Part shown: positions 1-6,542 of the stretch, piece by piece
Position numbering within the stretch: position 1 is the stretch's first letter
Layout of the letters: every line of letters begins with the position of its first letter
Assembly (NCBI GenBank): GCA_025924845.1
Contig: JAICHN010000104.1
Location: forward strand, 1 to 12,700
DNA: 12,700 nt
Direction: 5' to 3'
Source of the DNA: Chloroflexota bacterium
Lineage (GTDB): Bacteria > Chloroflexota > UBA5177 > JANWHV01
Notes under the pieces: generated by a model
Told to the model about the DNA's origin: nothing
Seen by the model: only the letters and a program-made list of their open reading frames with translations
The model's database searches: none
Translations under genes and position numbers: made by a program

Positions 1-30
1 CCTCGGACTCGCGAGTCGCCGTTCATTCCT

Positions 31-103
31 ACCTCGCGACCGCAGTCGCGGGTCCTCTAGACGATCGCTCCGATCCATGACCCTCCACAGCCGCAGTCGC
101 GGG
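31..103. repeat. Repeated GC-rich 13-mer with a small hairpin at the window edge
   Basis: The 13-mer ccgcagtcgcggg occurs at 40-52 and again at 91-103, each followed by a tcct-containing tract. The first copy is part of a hairpin, cgcgac (35-40) with gtcgcg (45-50) around a cgca loop, extended by acc/ggt outside a bulged t. A perfect 12-bp palindrome, gactcgcgagtc, lies just before at 6-17. The block sits downstream of the peptidase gene, which ends at 134 on the minus strand, so it may be a transcription end or a dispersed intergenic repeat. No T-tract follows on either strand and the left flank is outside the window. Confidence 0.35.
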
Positions 104-133
104 TTCCTCCCCTATCACTCGGTGCCGCCTTCA

Positions 134-1261
134 TCAGAGCCGATTGTACCTGCGCAGGACGTCACATAGCTGATCCAGGGGCAAGGCGTAGGCGGTGCGG
201 CCGTTAATCCCCGTGGTGGTCACGGCGGCGCACAGGGCGTTCAGGATAGCTTCCTCCACCGCGTCGGCCGCCGCCTCGAAGAGCGGGGTCATGGCGGCAC
301 TGGGCAGCATGTGTACGGTGAGCGGTGTGGGCGAATCCGAGTTGGGTTCCAGACCCCGATTGGCGGTGGAAAAGGCCAGAAAAATGTCTCCGCTGCCGTT
401 GGCGCCGATGCCGCCCATGCGGGCGATGCCCAGTGTAGCGCGCTGAGCCAGACGCCGACACTGCAGGGGCAACAGCGGCGCGTTGGTAGCGACGATCACG
501 ATGATCGAACCGGCGTCGGCAAGTTCAGGGCCTCCCGGCAGCGGCACCACGTCAGGCCCCAGTTCGCGGCCGACCGGCACGCCGTCCACCCTTAATTGGG
601 CACGACTGCCGTAGTTGGCTTGCACGAGCACACCCACCGTCCAGGCGCCCAGGTCGGCCGGAAGCACTCGAGAAGATGTGCCGATGCCACCCTTGAACTG
701 ATGGCACATCATCCCCGTGCCGCCGCCGACGCAGCCTTCGGCTACCGGCCCGCCGGCGGCGCTGTCCAGGGCGGCGAACACGTGGTCGGGATGCACGTGA
801 AAGCCGTTGATGTCCGAAAGGAAGCCGTCGTATGTTTCGGCCACCACGGGAAGGCTCCAGGAGGTGGCTCTTGGCCCAACGCCGTGACGCACATCGTAGG
901 CGATCAGTGCATCGCGCACCACCCCGACGCTGTGCGTATTGGTGATCGCCATCGGCGTGGTGAGTAGACCCGTCTCATCGAGCCAGGGCAGCCCGGTCAT
1001 CTCGCCGTTGCCGTTCAGTACATGGTAACTCGCGAAAAGCGGATCGGCTCCGATATTTCCCCCGTGCGGAACGATCACCGTCACGCCCGTTCTCACCGGT
1101 CCTTGCCCAACCACCAACGGCCCCTCGCCACTGATCAGCGTGGTATGCCCGACCCGTACGCCTTCGACATCGGTGATGGCATTCCAGGGTCCAGGCGTCA
1201 TATCACCCAGGTTAATGCCCAGATCCCGCGCCCTCACCCGTCCTTCATTCGCCTGTCCCAC
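134..1261 (-). CDS. P1 family (DmpA/BapA-type, MEROPS S58) self-processing peptidase
   Basis: This 375-residue protein matches the P1/DmpA family, N-terminal nucleophile aminopeptidases that cut themselves into two chains so that a Ser becomes the new N-terminus. Family landmarks seen are an N-terminal RDLGI...TPGPWNAITDVEGVRVGHTT stretch (about 12-41), GNGEMTG (84-90), ITNTHSVG (106-113), GCVGGGTGM...FKGGIGTSSR (176-198) and NGSGDIFLAFSTAN (288-301). By family knowledge, cleavage is expected between Gly289 and Ser290, Ser290 being the nucleophile. The length is that of the family. The frame stays open upstream, but a GTG at 1261 lies one base after the glycosyltransferase stop with GGGAGAGG about 6 bases ahead. 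A GTG at 1237 is the alternative start. No signal peptide is evident, so it is probably cytoplasmic. Family members hydrolyse D-amino-acid amides or beta-alanyl dipeptides; the substrate here is unknown. Confidence 0.9.
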   Translation of the reverse strand: MGQANEGRVRARDLGINLGDMTPGPWNAITDVEGVRVGHTTLISGEGPLVVGQGPVRTGVTVIVPHGGNIGADPLFASYHVLNGNGEMTGLPWLDETGLLTTPMAITNTHSVGVVRDALIAYDVRHGVGPRATSWSLPVVAETYDGFLSDINGFHVHPDHVFAALDSAAGGPVAEGCVGGGTGMMCHQFKGGIGTSSRVLPADLGAWTVGVLVQANYGSRAQLRVDGVPVGRELGPDVVPLPGGPELADAGSIIVIVATNAPLLPLQCRRLAQRATLGIARMGGIGANGSGDIFLAFSTANRGLEPNSDSPTPLTVHMLPSAAMTPLFEAAADAVEEAILNALCAAVTTTGINGRTAYALPLDQLCDVLRRYNRL

Positions 1262-1262
1262 C

Positions 1263-2546
1263 TTAGCCTCTCCCGTCCGGTAACAAGCCCTTTGCCAGAT
1301 GCCGAATGGCCCGATCGGCGTGGAGCGTCTCCATCGCATACGGCCAGGTCCGTGCGAAGCCGAGGAAGGTGGCGGCGCCTCGTTTGGCGGTCTCCAGCGC
1401 ATGGTCCACGAAGGCAACCGGCTCCACAATCGTCTTGTCGTAGAGGCTAGGGCGACGAGCGCGAAGCATGTCCACGGCATGCCGTTCCAGATCGTCGTCC
1501 AGGAAGCGGCCTGGAGAGGGGTCGAGGTCGGCCGCCGTGAGCGGCGCGAACCCGCCGTCCGCGTCGGCGGCCCGCAGCTTTTCCCGCTCATACAGGAACC
1601 GCCGTACGTCTTGCTGTAGTTTGGCGTAGTCAAAATCACGGTAGCTCCGCCCAGGCGGCGGCAAATGGCGAACGGGACGGTTCTTATCAAAATGGTAGGG
1701 CAAGCCTACAAGGCGGGCATTGATCACGAAATCAATGTCCTCGCCTCGGGTGATCGCGGGGTCGAAACCGGCCCGGCACAGCAAATCTCGGCTGAAGGTC
1801 ATGTTCCCGCCGAGGGCGAAGAGCGAAGGGACGACATCCCCCGGTTCCTGCTCGATCCGCCGCAGCATGTCGTTCATCAGGGCAATTTTCCGCTCGAACG
1901 GATTGGGATGCTCCGCGGCATTGGGCTCTACCTCGTGCATACGGAAGCCGTGCTCATCAAGGTAATAGCTTGCCGCGCCATACACGCGATCCCCATTGGA
2001 GGCGCCGTGTACGATGGTCGCGGCGGCCCGGCGCAGGAAATAGGGATCTTCGACCACCTCGTCGTCGTCGAGTGCCGCCACCAGTTCGCAGTCGAGCAGA
2101 TGTGGGATCAGCAACTGTAAGTTCCGGACCTGCGGGTAGCCCCTTGTATCAAACCAGGGAATCCAATCACCATGGCCCAGCGAGCGCAGCCGCCCGTGCA
2201 GCATGCGGGTATGAGCCGAGGTCCATAAGGCGATCGGCAACTCAGGGTACTTATCTCGAATGGTATCCACCTGATACGCGGCGCTGGTCTCCACATCGGG
2301 AGCCGAGGTAGAGACCAGGAGGATCACCAGGCGCGGCCGATCGCCGAGCGCATGTAGACTGCGGAGGAGCCGGGCCATGGTGCCGGATTGGTTGACCGGC
2401 GTAGGATGATCCTCCACGCTGTCGCCTACCCGACGCAGACCGAACGACCGGCTCCAGTAGGTAGGGACGACGACCGCCGTGCGGGCAATCACAGCCTCAA
2501 TGGCGGGCGATGTCGCCGGGGCCTCCCCAGGCTGATAGTCAATCAC
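1263..2546 (-). CDS. GT-A fold (family 2-like) glycosyltransferase
   Basis: The 427-residue product reads as a nucleotide-sugar-dependent glycosyltransferase. Residues 23-30 (TAVVVPTY) form the first Rossmann strand and 158-163 (ALDDDE) is the DxD-type metal and nucleotide-sugar site. Residues 246-281 (GGNMTFSRDLL...GFDPAITRGEDIDFVINARLVG) give the acceptor-side ED motif, and His294 follows in the usual place. Beyond about residue 300 the chain is charged and probably helical, with no obvious membrane segment. The start is GTG at 2546, with GGGAG seven bases ahead. The P1 peptidase starts one base after its TAA, so the two are probably translationally coupled. An 84-base gap separates it from the cupredoxin gene upstream. 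The overall shape recalls retaining enzymes of the glucosyl/mannosyl-phosphoglycerate synthase type, but donor and acceptor cannot be assigned. Confidence 0.8.
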   Translation of the reverse strand: MIDYQPGEAPATSPAIEAVIARTAVVVPTYWSRSFGLRRVGDSVEDHPTPVNQSGTMARLLRSLHALGDRPRLVILLVSTSAPDVETSAAYQVDTIRDKYPELPIALWTSAHTRMLHGRLRSLGHGDWIPWFDTRGYPQVRNLQLLIPHLLDCELVAALDDDEVVEDPYFLRRAAATIVHGASNGDRVYGAASYYLDEHGFRMHEVEPNAAEHPNPFERKIALMNDMLRRIEQEPGDVVPSLFALGGNMTFSRDLLCRAGFDPAITRGEDIDFVINARLVGLPYHFDKNRPVRHLPPPGRSYRDFDYAKLQQDVRRFLYEREKLRAADADGGFAPLTAADLDPSPGRFLDDDLERHAVDMLRARRPSLYDKTIVEPVAFVDHALETAKRGAATFLGFARTWPYAMETLHADRAIRHLAKGLLPDGRG

Positions 2547-2586
2547 GATTGGGCTCCCTATTCTCCGTAGAACCTTGCCGGCGCTA

Positions 2587-2613
2587 GGCTCGGGGACAGG
2601 GCCCGCATCCGCG
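2587..2613 (-). terminator. Weak GC-rich hairpin between cupredoxin and glycosyltransferase genes
   Basis: Read on the minus strand, gggccgc, a ggat loop and gcgggccc form a 7-bp stem with one bulged G, about 15 bases after the cupredoxin stop. No U-tract follows, so it may only attenuate transcription into the glycosyltransferase gene or stabilise the upstream message. Confidence 0.25.
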
Positions 2614-2630
2614 GCCCGTCCTTACTTATT

Positions 2631-3080
2631 TTAGATTACGTGAATAATGCCGTTCTGGCCGGGATGGATCTGGCAGTCGTAGGCATAGGCGCCAGGCCGG
2701 TTGAAGGTCTTGCGAAAGGTGAATCCACGATCTTCGATCTGATCGTGGAAGGGGTGAAGATTGTGGCCACCCGACTTCCAGACAAAGAGTACCGTGGTAC
2801 CCGCGCTGATCGTGATATTACTGGGTGAGAAACCGCCGCCCAGCTTCAGATCGGCGATCACGTCAACCTCGACGAGCTTGGTGCCCGTGCAGAGGCTGGT
2901 CACGGACGAGGGATACGGTCCGCCCCGTCCATCGCCGGGATCGGGAACACAGCTTGGGCTACGCGCGGGCGGAGTGGCCGTGGGGGCGGGACGGGCGCTG
3001 CCGCTCCCACCACCGCAGCCGGCAAGCAGCGGCAAGGCAATCAGGGTCAGCACGGCAAGAGGGCGGAGAGAAAGCCACAC
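2631..3080 (-). CDS. Lipoprotein cupredoxin with a Gln in the axial-ligand position
   Basis: This 149-residue exported copper protein candidate has a hydrophobic signal (6-20) ending in the lipobox LLAGC, with Cys22 as lipid anchor. A Gly/Ser/Pro linker follows to about 58, then a cupredoxin domain (about 68-149). Visible ligand motifs are SGGHN (His106) and YDCQIHPGQNG (Cys136, His139). The C-x2-H-x2 spacing is that of amicyanin-type blue copper proteins, where the next ligand is Met; here Gln142 is in its place. Cys44 and Cys64 could form a disulfide. The start is GTG at 3080 with AAAGGG directly against it, a poor spacing; no ATG or GTG was found in the few codons upstream in frame. Likely role is electron transfer or copper binding on the outer face of the membrane; the partner is unknown. 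It may head a transcript with the glycosyltransferase and peptidase genes. Confidence 0.85.
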   Translation of the reverse strand: MWLSLRPLAVLTLIALPLLAGCGGGSGSARPAPTATPPARSPSCVPDPGDGRGGPYPSSVTSLCTGTKLVEVDVIADLKLGGGFSPSNITISAGTTVLFVWKSGGHNLHPFHDQIEDRGFTFRKTFNRPGAYAYDCQIHPGQNGIIHVI

Positions 3081-3243
3081 CCCTTTATCGTACCCTGAAA
3101 CAGCTTGGATCAGCGATGCGCGGCCCCACCACCGTTCCTCCCTCCCTTGAGCCCCGTTCGCGGGAGAGTCTCGCGGCGTGCGAGTCGCGCATCGTATCCA
3201 CCTATCGCGGCCCTCGGCAGGAAACCGAAGGAGCTTGGTGTAT

Positions 3244-3284
3244 CACAGGACCCCGATTCGCCCCGCGTTTCGGGGTTCCCTGTG
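3244..3284. terminator. Long bulged hairpin in the cupredoxin leader
   Basis: Arms cacagg-a-ccccga (3244-3256) and tcgggg-tt-ccctgtg (3270-3284) pair over about 12 bp with small bulges around a 13-base loop. It could end the FG-GAP transcript, read on the minus strand. If the 3332-3360 promoter is used, it would instead lie inside the roughly 245-base leader of the cupredoxin mRNA. No U-tract follows on either strand. Confidence 0.35.
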
Positions 3285-3331
3285 CATGACCTTAGGATGC
3301 CAGAGCAGTGTAAAGGAGCATTGAAGCCCAG

Positions 3332-3360
3332 ATGAAATTTCGATGAAGGTTTACTGTCAA
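3332..3360 (-). promoter_or_regulatory. Sigma70-like promoter toward the cupredoxin gene
   Basis: On the minus strand a perfect -35 TTGACA (3360-3355) is followed after 17 bases by TTTCAT (3337-3332), a 4/6 match to -10. The predicted start near 3325 would give a leader of about 245 bases before the GTG at 3080. Prediction by consensus only. Confidence 0.4.
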
Positions 3361-3459
3361 CACGCGCGCCACGGCAAATACTTTGCCCAAGCCGATGCAA
3401 AAGTGCCGCGCCTGGTCACTCAGCGTGCAACCCTTACCGAGTTGAGGTTTCAATCTCCT

Positions 3460-4769
3460 TCACAAGACAGTTGTAGTGCCTGCCGTACTGAACACATACA
3501 CCCCGCCCCTGGCATGGTCCTTGAATCCCGCCCCCGCCAGGCCGATACTTCCACTCAGCGCCACCGAGGAGCCGAATCCATCCCCTTGCTTGCCGTCGGC
3601 GGCGAGTAGTTCAGCCCGCTCCCGCCAACCCCTTCCCTGCCTCACGAACAGGTAGGCCGCGCCTCTGCTTCCCTGGCGATACCAGGCTCCCACCAACGCG
3701 GTACCGCCGCTCAGGGCTACCGTCCATCCAAACCAATCGCCTGCTTGGCCGTCATTGGCCAGTAAGGTTGCCCGCGGGGACCACTGCTCGCCCACCTTGG
3801 TAAATACATAGGCGGCCCCCTTGTTTCCCCGCGCGAACCCCGCTCCCACCAGCACGGTTGCCCCGCTCAGCGCCACCGACGTGCCAAAGGTCGCGCAGCA
3901 AGGGTTCCCGGGCGCCCTGAGTTCGGCTTGCTGAGTCCAGCGGCCATGCCCTCGGACGAATACATAGGCCGCCCCGCTGTCGTCTTGGGCGCCGGCCGCC
4001 CCGACCACCGCCGTGTCTCCGCCCAAGGCCACGGACGTTCCGAAGTAGGCATCCGCCTGTCGATCAGCCGCGGTGAGTTCGGCCTGCTCGGTCCAGGTGC
4101 TCCCCTCGCGCGTGAACACGTAGACGGCGCCGGCCGCGCCATGGTGATACCAGGCTCCCACCAGTGCCGTGTTACCACTCACGGCCACCGCTCGGTCAAA
4201 CCAGTCGGCAGGGGCAAGGTCGTGGGCGGTGAGCTTGGCCTGCTCGATCCAGGCGTTACCATGGCGCACGAAAATATACGCCGCGCCCTTGTTACCTTCC
4301 AGGGAGGCGCCAACCACGGCGGTATCGCCATCCAGGGCAACCGCATTGCCGAACCAGTCACCGGGCCGCCGATCGGGAGCACGCAGCTCGGCCTGCTCGG
4401 TCCAGGTGCTTCCCCGATGCTGGAATACGTAGGCGACTCCGGTCCCCCGTCCTTGTCCCACGCGCCCACCAGAGCGGTGTCACCACTGAGTGCCACCGGA
4501 CCTCCCAGATGATCGCCGGGCTCTCCATCGCCTGCCCGGAGCTGGGCCGCCGCGCTCCAGAGGGCGGGAGCGGCACTTTCCCGTCTACTCTGCTCCAGAG
4601 GTACGTCAGCCGGCGTGCGCCCCGGCGAGATTGGAGGCGGTCCCACCCAGCCGATCGGGAGAGGGGTCAGCAAACTCCGCGCGGACGCGGGTCCGATCGG
4701 GAACGATCGGAGCGAGAGCAGCGACGCGAGCAGCATGCAGGCGAAAGAGTAGCGGCCAATCGCGCTCAT
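3460..4769 (-). CDS. Exported seven-repeat FG-GAP-like beta-propeller protein, frameshifted at a G5 run
   Basis: The start is ATG at 4769 with AAGGAG seven bases ahead. A signal peptide (hydrophobic 9-20, likely cut after the ASA near residue 30) and a Pro-rich linker precede seven repeats of about 50 residues. The repeat consensus is GDxFGxSVALSGxTALVGA...GAAYVFxxxGxxWTEQAEL. The last repeat stops after its YVF strand, while an N-terminal ALWSAAAQLRA segment supplies the missing strand, as in velcro closure of a seven-bladed propeller. The frame breaks in blade 1: after VGAWDKDG the sequence continues (TGVAYVF) in another frame, from GTG 4461 to 3460. A G5 run (CCCCC at 4444-4448 on the plus strand) would restore a 436-residue protein if it were G6. 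This is sequencing error, phase variation, slippage or a true pseudogene. Such propellers often bind ligands at the cell surface; the function here is unknown. A 35-codon ORF lies just upstream. Confidence 0.8.
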
Positions 4770-4771
4770 CT

Positions 4772-4879
4772 TCAATCTCCTTGATTCATAGTACCTGGTG
4801 CCTTCGAGCGCTTTCTCCGTGGGTCTACAAGAAAATTCCCGGCGTGGCGGCAATCGGGTAGATGCGCGGACTGCTTCAT
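4772..4879 (-). CDS. 35-residue small ORF upstream of the FG-GAP gene (possible leader peptide)
   Basis: ATG at 4879 is preceded by a perfect AGGAGG (4890-4885) at a 5-base spacing, a better ribosome site than several real genes here have. The 36-codon frame ends in TGA two bases before the FG-GAP ATG, and its last codons contain the AAGGAG of that gene, so translating it would expose or couple the downstream start. The peptide (MKQSAHLPDC...MNQGD) is basic in the middle (RRKRSK) with no membrane segment or known domain. It may be a leader for translational coupling, or the ribosome site could be fortuitous. Confidence 0.4.
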   Translation of the reverse strand: MKQSAHLPDCRHAGNFLVDPRRKRSKAPGTMNQGD

Positions 4880-4911
4880 CGGCGCCTCCTCACGACACTC
4901 GTCGGCGCCTC
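4879..4911. repeat. Ten-base direct repeat, two copies
   Basis: The sequence tcggcgcctc occurs at 4879-4888 and 4902-4911, 23 bp apart start to start, each holding the palindrome ggcgcc. It lies just upstream of the small ORF start on the minus strand and covers its ribosome site, so protein binding there could affect expression. Two copies could also be chance in GC-rich DNA. Confidence 0.3.
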
Positions 4912-5047
4912 GTATGGCCGCCGAACATGCCCCCTAGTCTGCGCTCATATGGGCCCTTGCGGTATGCAGTACTAACACCGCGACTAACATGATCACCTGC
5001 ACCTTCCGCTCGAACCGGGTCGGGCATGCCACCACGGAGGCGGTATG

Positions 5048-5380
5048 ATGGTGCGGGATAAAGCCGGCTTCACGACGAACTTCATTTCCGCTGGCGGTGT
5101 GATGGTAGATATTCACCACGTCCGCGCCGTGCTTGCGGTCCGGTATGGGCAGTGGGATCATGCCGTTCAGGTGGTGGACGAGAGCCTGGAGATCGCCCGA
5201 CGTATGCCGTATCCGTACGCCGAGGGCCGCTTCTTGCGCCTATGTGGCGAGATACACCGCCTAAGGAACGAGCCGGGGCCCGCGCGGGAACGACTGTCCG
5301 CGGCCCTGGCCATTTTCGCCCGCCTCGGTGCCCGAAAGGATAGTATGCGGGTAGCAAGGGAGCTTGCGGTTTTCCGCTGA
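5048..5380 (+). CDS. Short TPR protein, probably a C-terminal remnant of a large regulatory ATPase
   Basis: The 110-residue product is helical and TPR-like: VRAVLAVRYGQWDHAVQVVDESLEIARR (about 25-52) and YAEGRFLRLCGEIHRLRNEPGPARERLSAALAIFARLGAR (57-96) are two helix-turn-helix repeats. The wording, especially ARERLSAALAIFARLGA close to the C-terminus, is typical of the tail of large AAA/adenylate-cyclase or LuxR/MalT-type regulators of 800-1100 residues. None of the ATPase or DNA-binding parts is present, and the upstream 170 bases show no continuation. GGAGG (5036-5040) lies seven bases before ATG 5048; ATG 5045 is the alternative. It may therefore be translated even though it looks like a fragment. 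It converges on the sensor kinase gene, with 19 bases between the stops. Confidence 0.5.
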   Translation: MVRDKAGFTTNFISAGGVMVDIHHVRAVLAVRYGQWDHAVQVVDESLEIARRMPYPYAEGRFLRLCGEIHRLRNEPGPARERLSAALAIFARLGARKDSMRVARELAVFR

Positions 5381-5399
5381 AGCTACATCCTGGGCGGTG

Positions 5400-6542
5400 T
5401 TATGAAGCCTTCCGCGGGGCCAGGGCCGGTAGCGGGGAAACAGCGGGAGAGGACGGCGGCACATAGTTGGGAAGGGCAACCGTAAAGGTGCTACCCAAAC
5501 CGGGCGTGCTGGCGACGGTGATGCCCCCTCCGTGCGCCTCGGCGAGATGCCGCGCGATCGTCAGCCCAATCCCGGTGCCGCCCGCCATGCGAGAGCGCGA
5601 CTTGTCGACCCGATAGAAGCGGCCGAATATCTGGTCCAGGTGCTCCGGCGCAATGCCGATCCCATTGTCTTTCACTGATATGCACACCTTGTCACGCTCC
5701 AGGTAGGCCGCGACCTGCACTCGCCCTTCGGCCGGAGTGTAATGAAGCGAGTTGGCCAGCAGATTGAGCAGCACCTGGAATAGTCGATCGGCATCTCCCA
5801 GGACCATCCCCGCACCCGGAGCCACCGTACCAATCAGATCGACCCCCTTCGCCTCGAATTGGGGGCGGGCCCGGCCGATCACCCCATGCACCAACTCTTG
5901 CACGGCGACCGGGTGCAGTTCCAGGGGAACCTGGCGCGATTCCAGCCGAGACAGTTCCTGCAGGTCACGCACCAACCGATACAGCCGATCCGCCTCGCTG
6001 TAGATCAGGGCATAGGTCTCCTGATCGGCCGGCATCACCCCGTCCAGGAGTGCTTCCATATAGCCTTTGATACTGGTCAGCGGCGTGCGCAACTCGTGCG
6101 CCACGTCGGCGATCAGGGCCTGACGGCGCGCTTCAGTCTGGGCCAGGGCATCGGCCATCTTGTTAAAGCTGTCGGCAAGCTGAGTAATCTCAAAATCATC
6201 CTTTACCTGCACGCGTTCCTCATAATGGCCGGAGGCAATGTGCCGGCTGGCATCCATAATCTGGTGGAGCGGTTCGACAATGCGCCGCGAGACAAATAAG
6301 CTCACCGCGACCGACGTGCCGATAGCCACGACCAGGGCGGCCAGCAGGCCCTGAAAGAGGCTTCGATGAAAACTGGGCACGTCCGAAGCGGCGAAGTGGG
6401 CCGAGAAATAGCCGGAAGAAAGGAGGCCGCCCAACACGGCAAGCATGCCGATACCCACCAGGCCAACTACCAGGTACGAGGCAAAGAGGCGCCAGATGAT
6501 CTGGCGCCAGAGGCGGCGGGCCAGGGCGCGCGGCCCGGTCAT
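5400..6542 (-). CDS. Membrane sensor histidine kinase (HAMP-HisKA-HATPase)
   Basis: This 380-residue kinase autophosphorylates and passes phosphate to the adjacent response regulator. Domains in order are TM1 (about 18-42), a short extracytoplasmic loop of about 20 residues, TM2 (63-85), HAMP (86-138), HisKA with DVAHELRTPLTSIKG (phospho-accepting His149), and HATPase_c. In the last, the N box is LLNLLANSLHYTP (about 258-270), G1 is DNGIGI (292-297) and G2 is GGTGIGL (321-327). A Pro-rich tail ends the protein. The extracytoplasmic loop is too small for a classical ligand-binding domain, so it may sense membrane or envelope state or work with a partner protein. The start ATG at 6542 overlaps the regulator stop as ATGA, indicating translational coupling; no strong Shine-Dalgarno is visible. 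All catalytic boxes look intact. The signal is unknown. Confidence 0.93.
   Translation of the reverse strand: MTGPRALARRLWRQIIWRLFASYLVVGLVGIGMLAVLGGLLSSGYFSAHFAASDVPSFHRSLFQGLLAALVVAIGTSVAVSLFVSRRIVEPLHQIMDASRHIASGHYEERVQVKDDFEITQLADSFNKMADALAQTEARRQALIADVAHELRTPLTSIKGYMEALLDGVMPADQETYALIYSEADRLYRLVRDLQELSRLESRQVPLELHPVAVQELVHGVIGRARPQFEAKGVDLIGTVAPGAGMVLGDADRLFQVLLNLLANSLHYTPAEGRVQVAAYLERDKVCISVKDNGIGIAPEHLDQIFGRFYRVDKSRSRMAGGTGIGLTIARHLAEAHGGGITVASTPGLGSTFTVALPNYVPPSSPAVSPLPALAPRKAS

Larger units (their letters stand above)
3081..3459. other. 379-base spacer between cupredoxin and FG-GAP genes
   Basis: No convincing gene was found here: the open frames on both strands are short, mutually overlapping, and lack recognisable domains or good start sites. 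The spacer holds a promoter-like pair on the minus strand (3332-3360) and a long hairpin (3244-3284), both described separately. Confidence 0.6.

Noticed and set aside
1264..1690. N-terminal extension of the P1 peptidase frame into the glycosyltransferase gene
   Set aside because: The extension is out of frame with a well-supported glycosyltransferase, has Arg/Pro/Ser-rich shadow composition, and the family homology begins only after about 1261.
3110..3400. 96-codon open frame on the minus strand between cupredoxin and propeller genes
   Set aside because: It has no recognisable domain, no ribosome site and a composition like noncoding GC-rich sequence, and it overlaps the promoter and hairpin.
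4179..4853. Long frame starting at a TTG upstream of the propeller ATG
   Set aside because: The extra N-terminal residues lack a ribosome site; ATG 4769 has an ideal one and begins the signal peptide. The part after the G5 run is out-of-frame nonsense.
4989..5048. 19-residue ORF overlapping the TPR start by ATGA
   Set aside because: It is too short, without a ribosome site, and probably chance.
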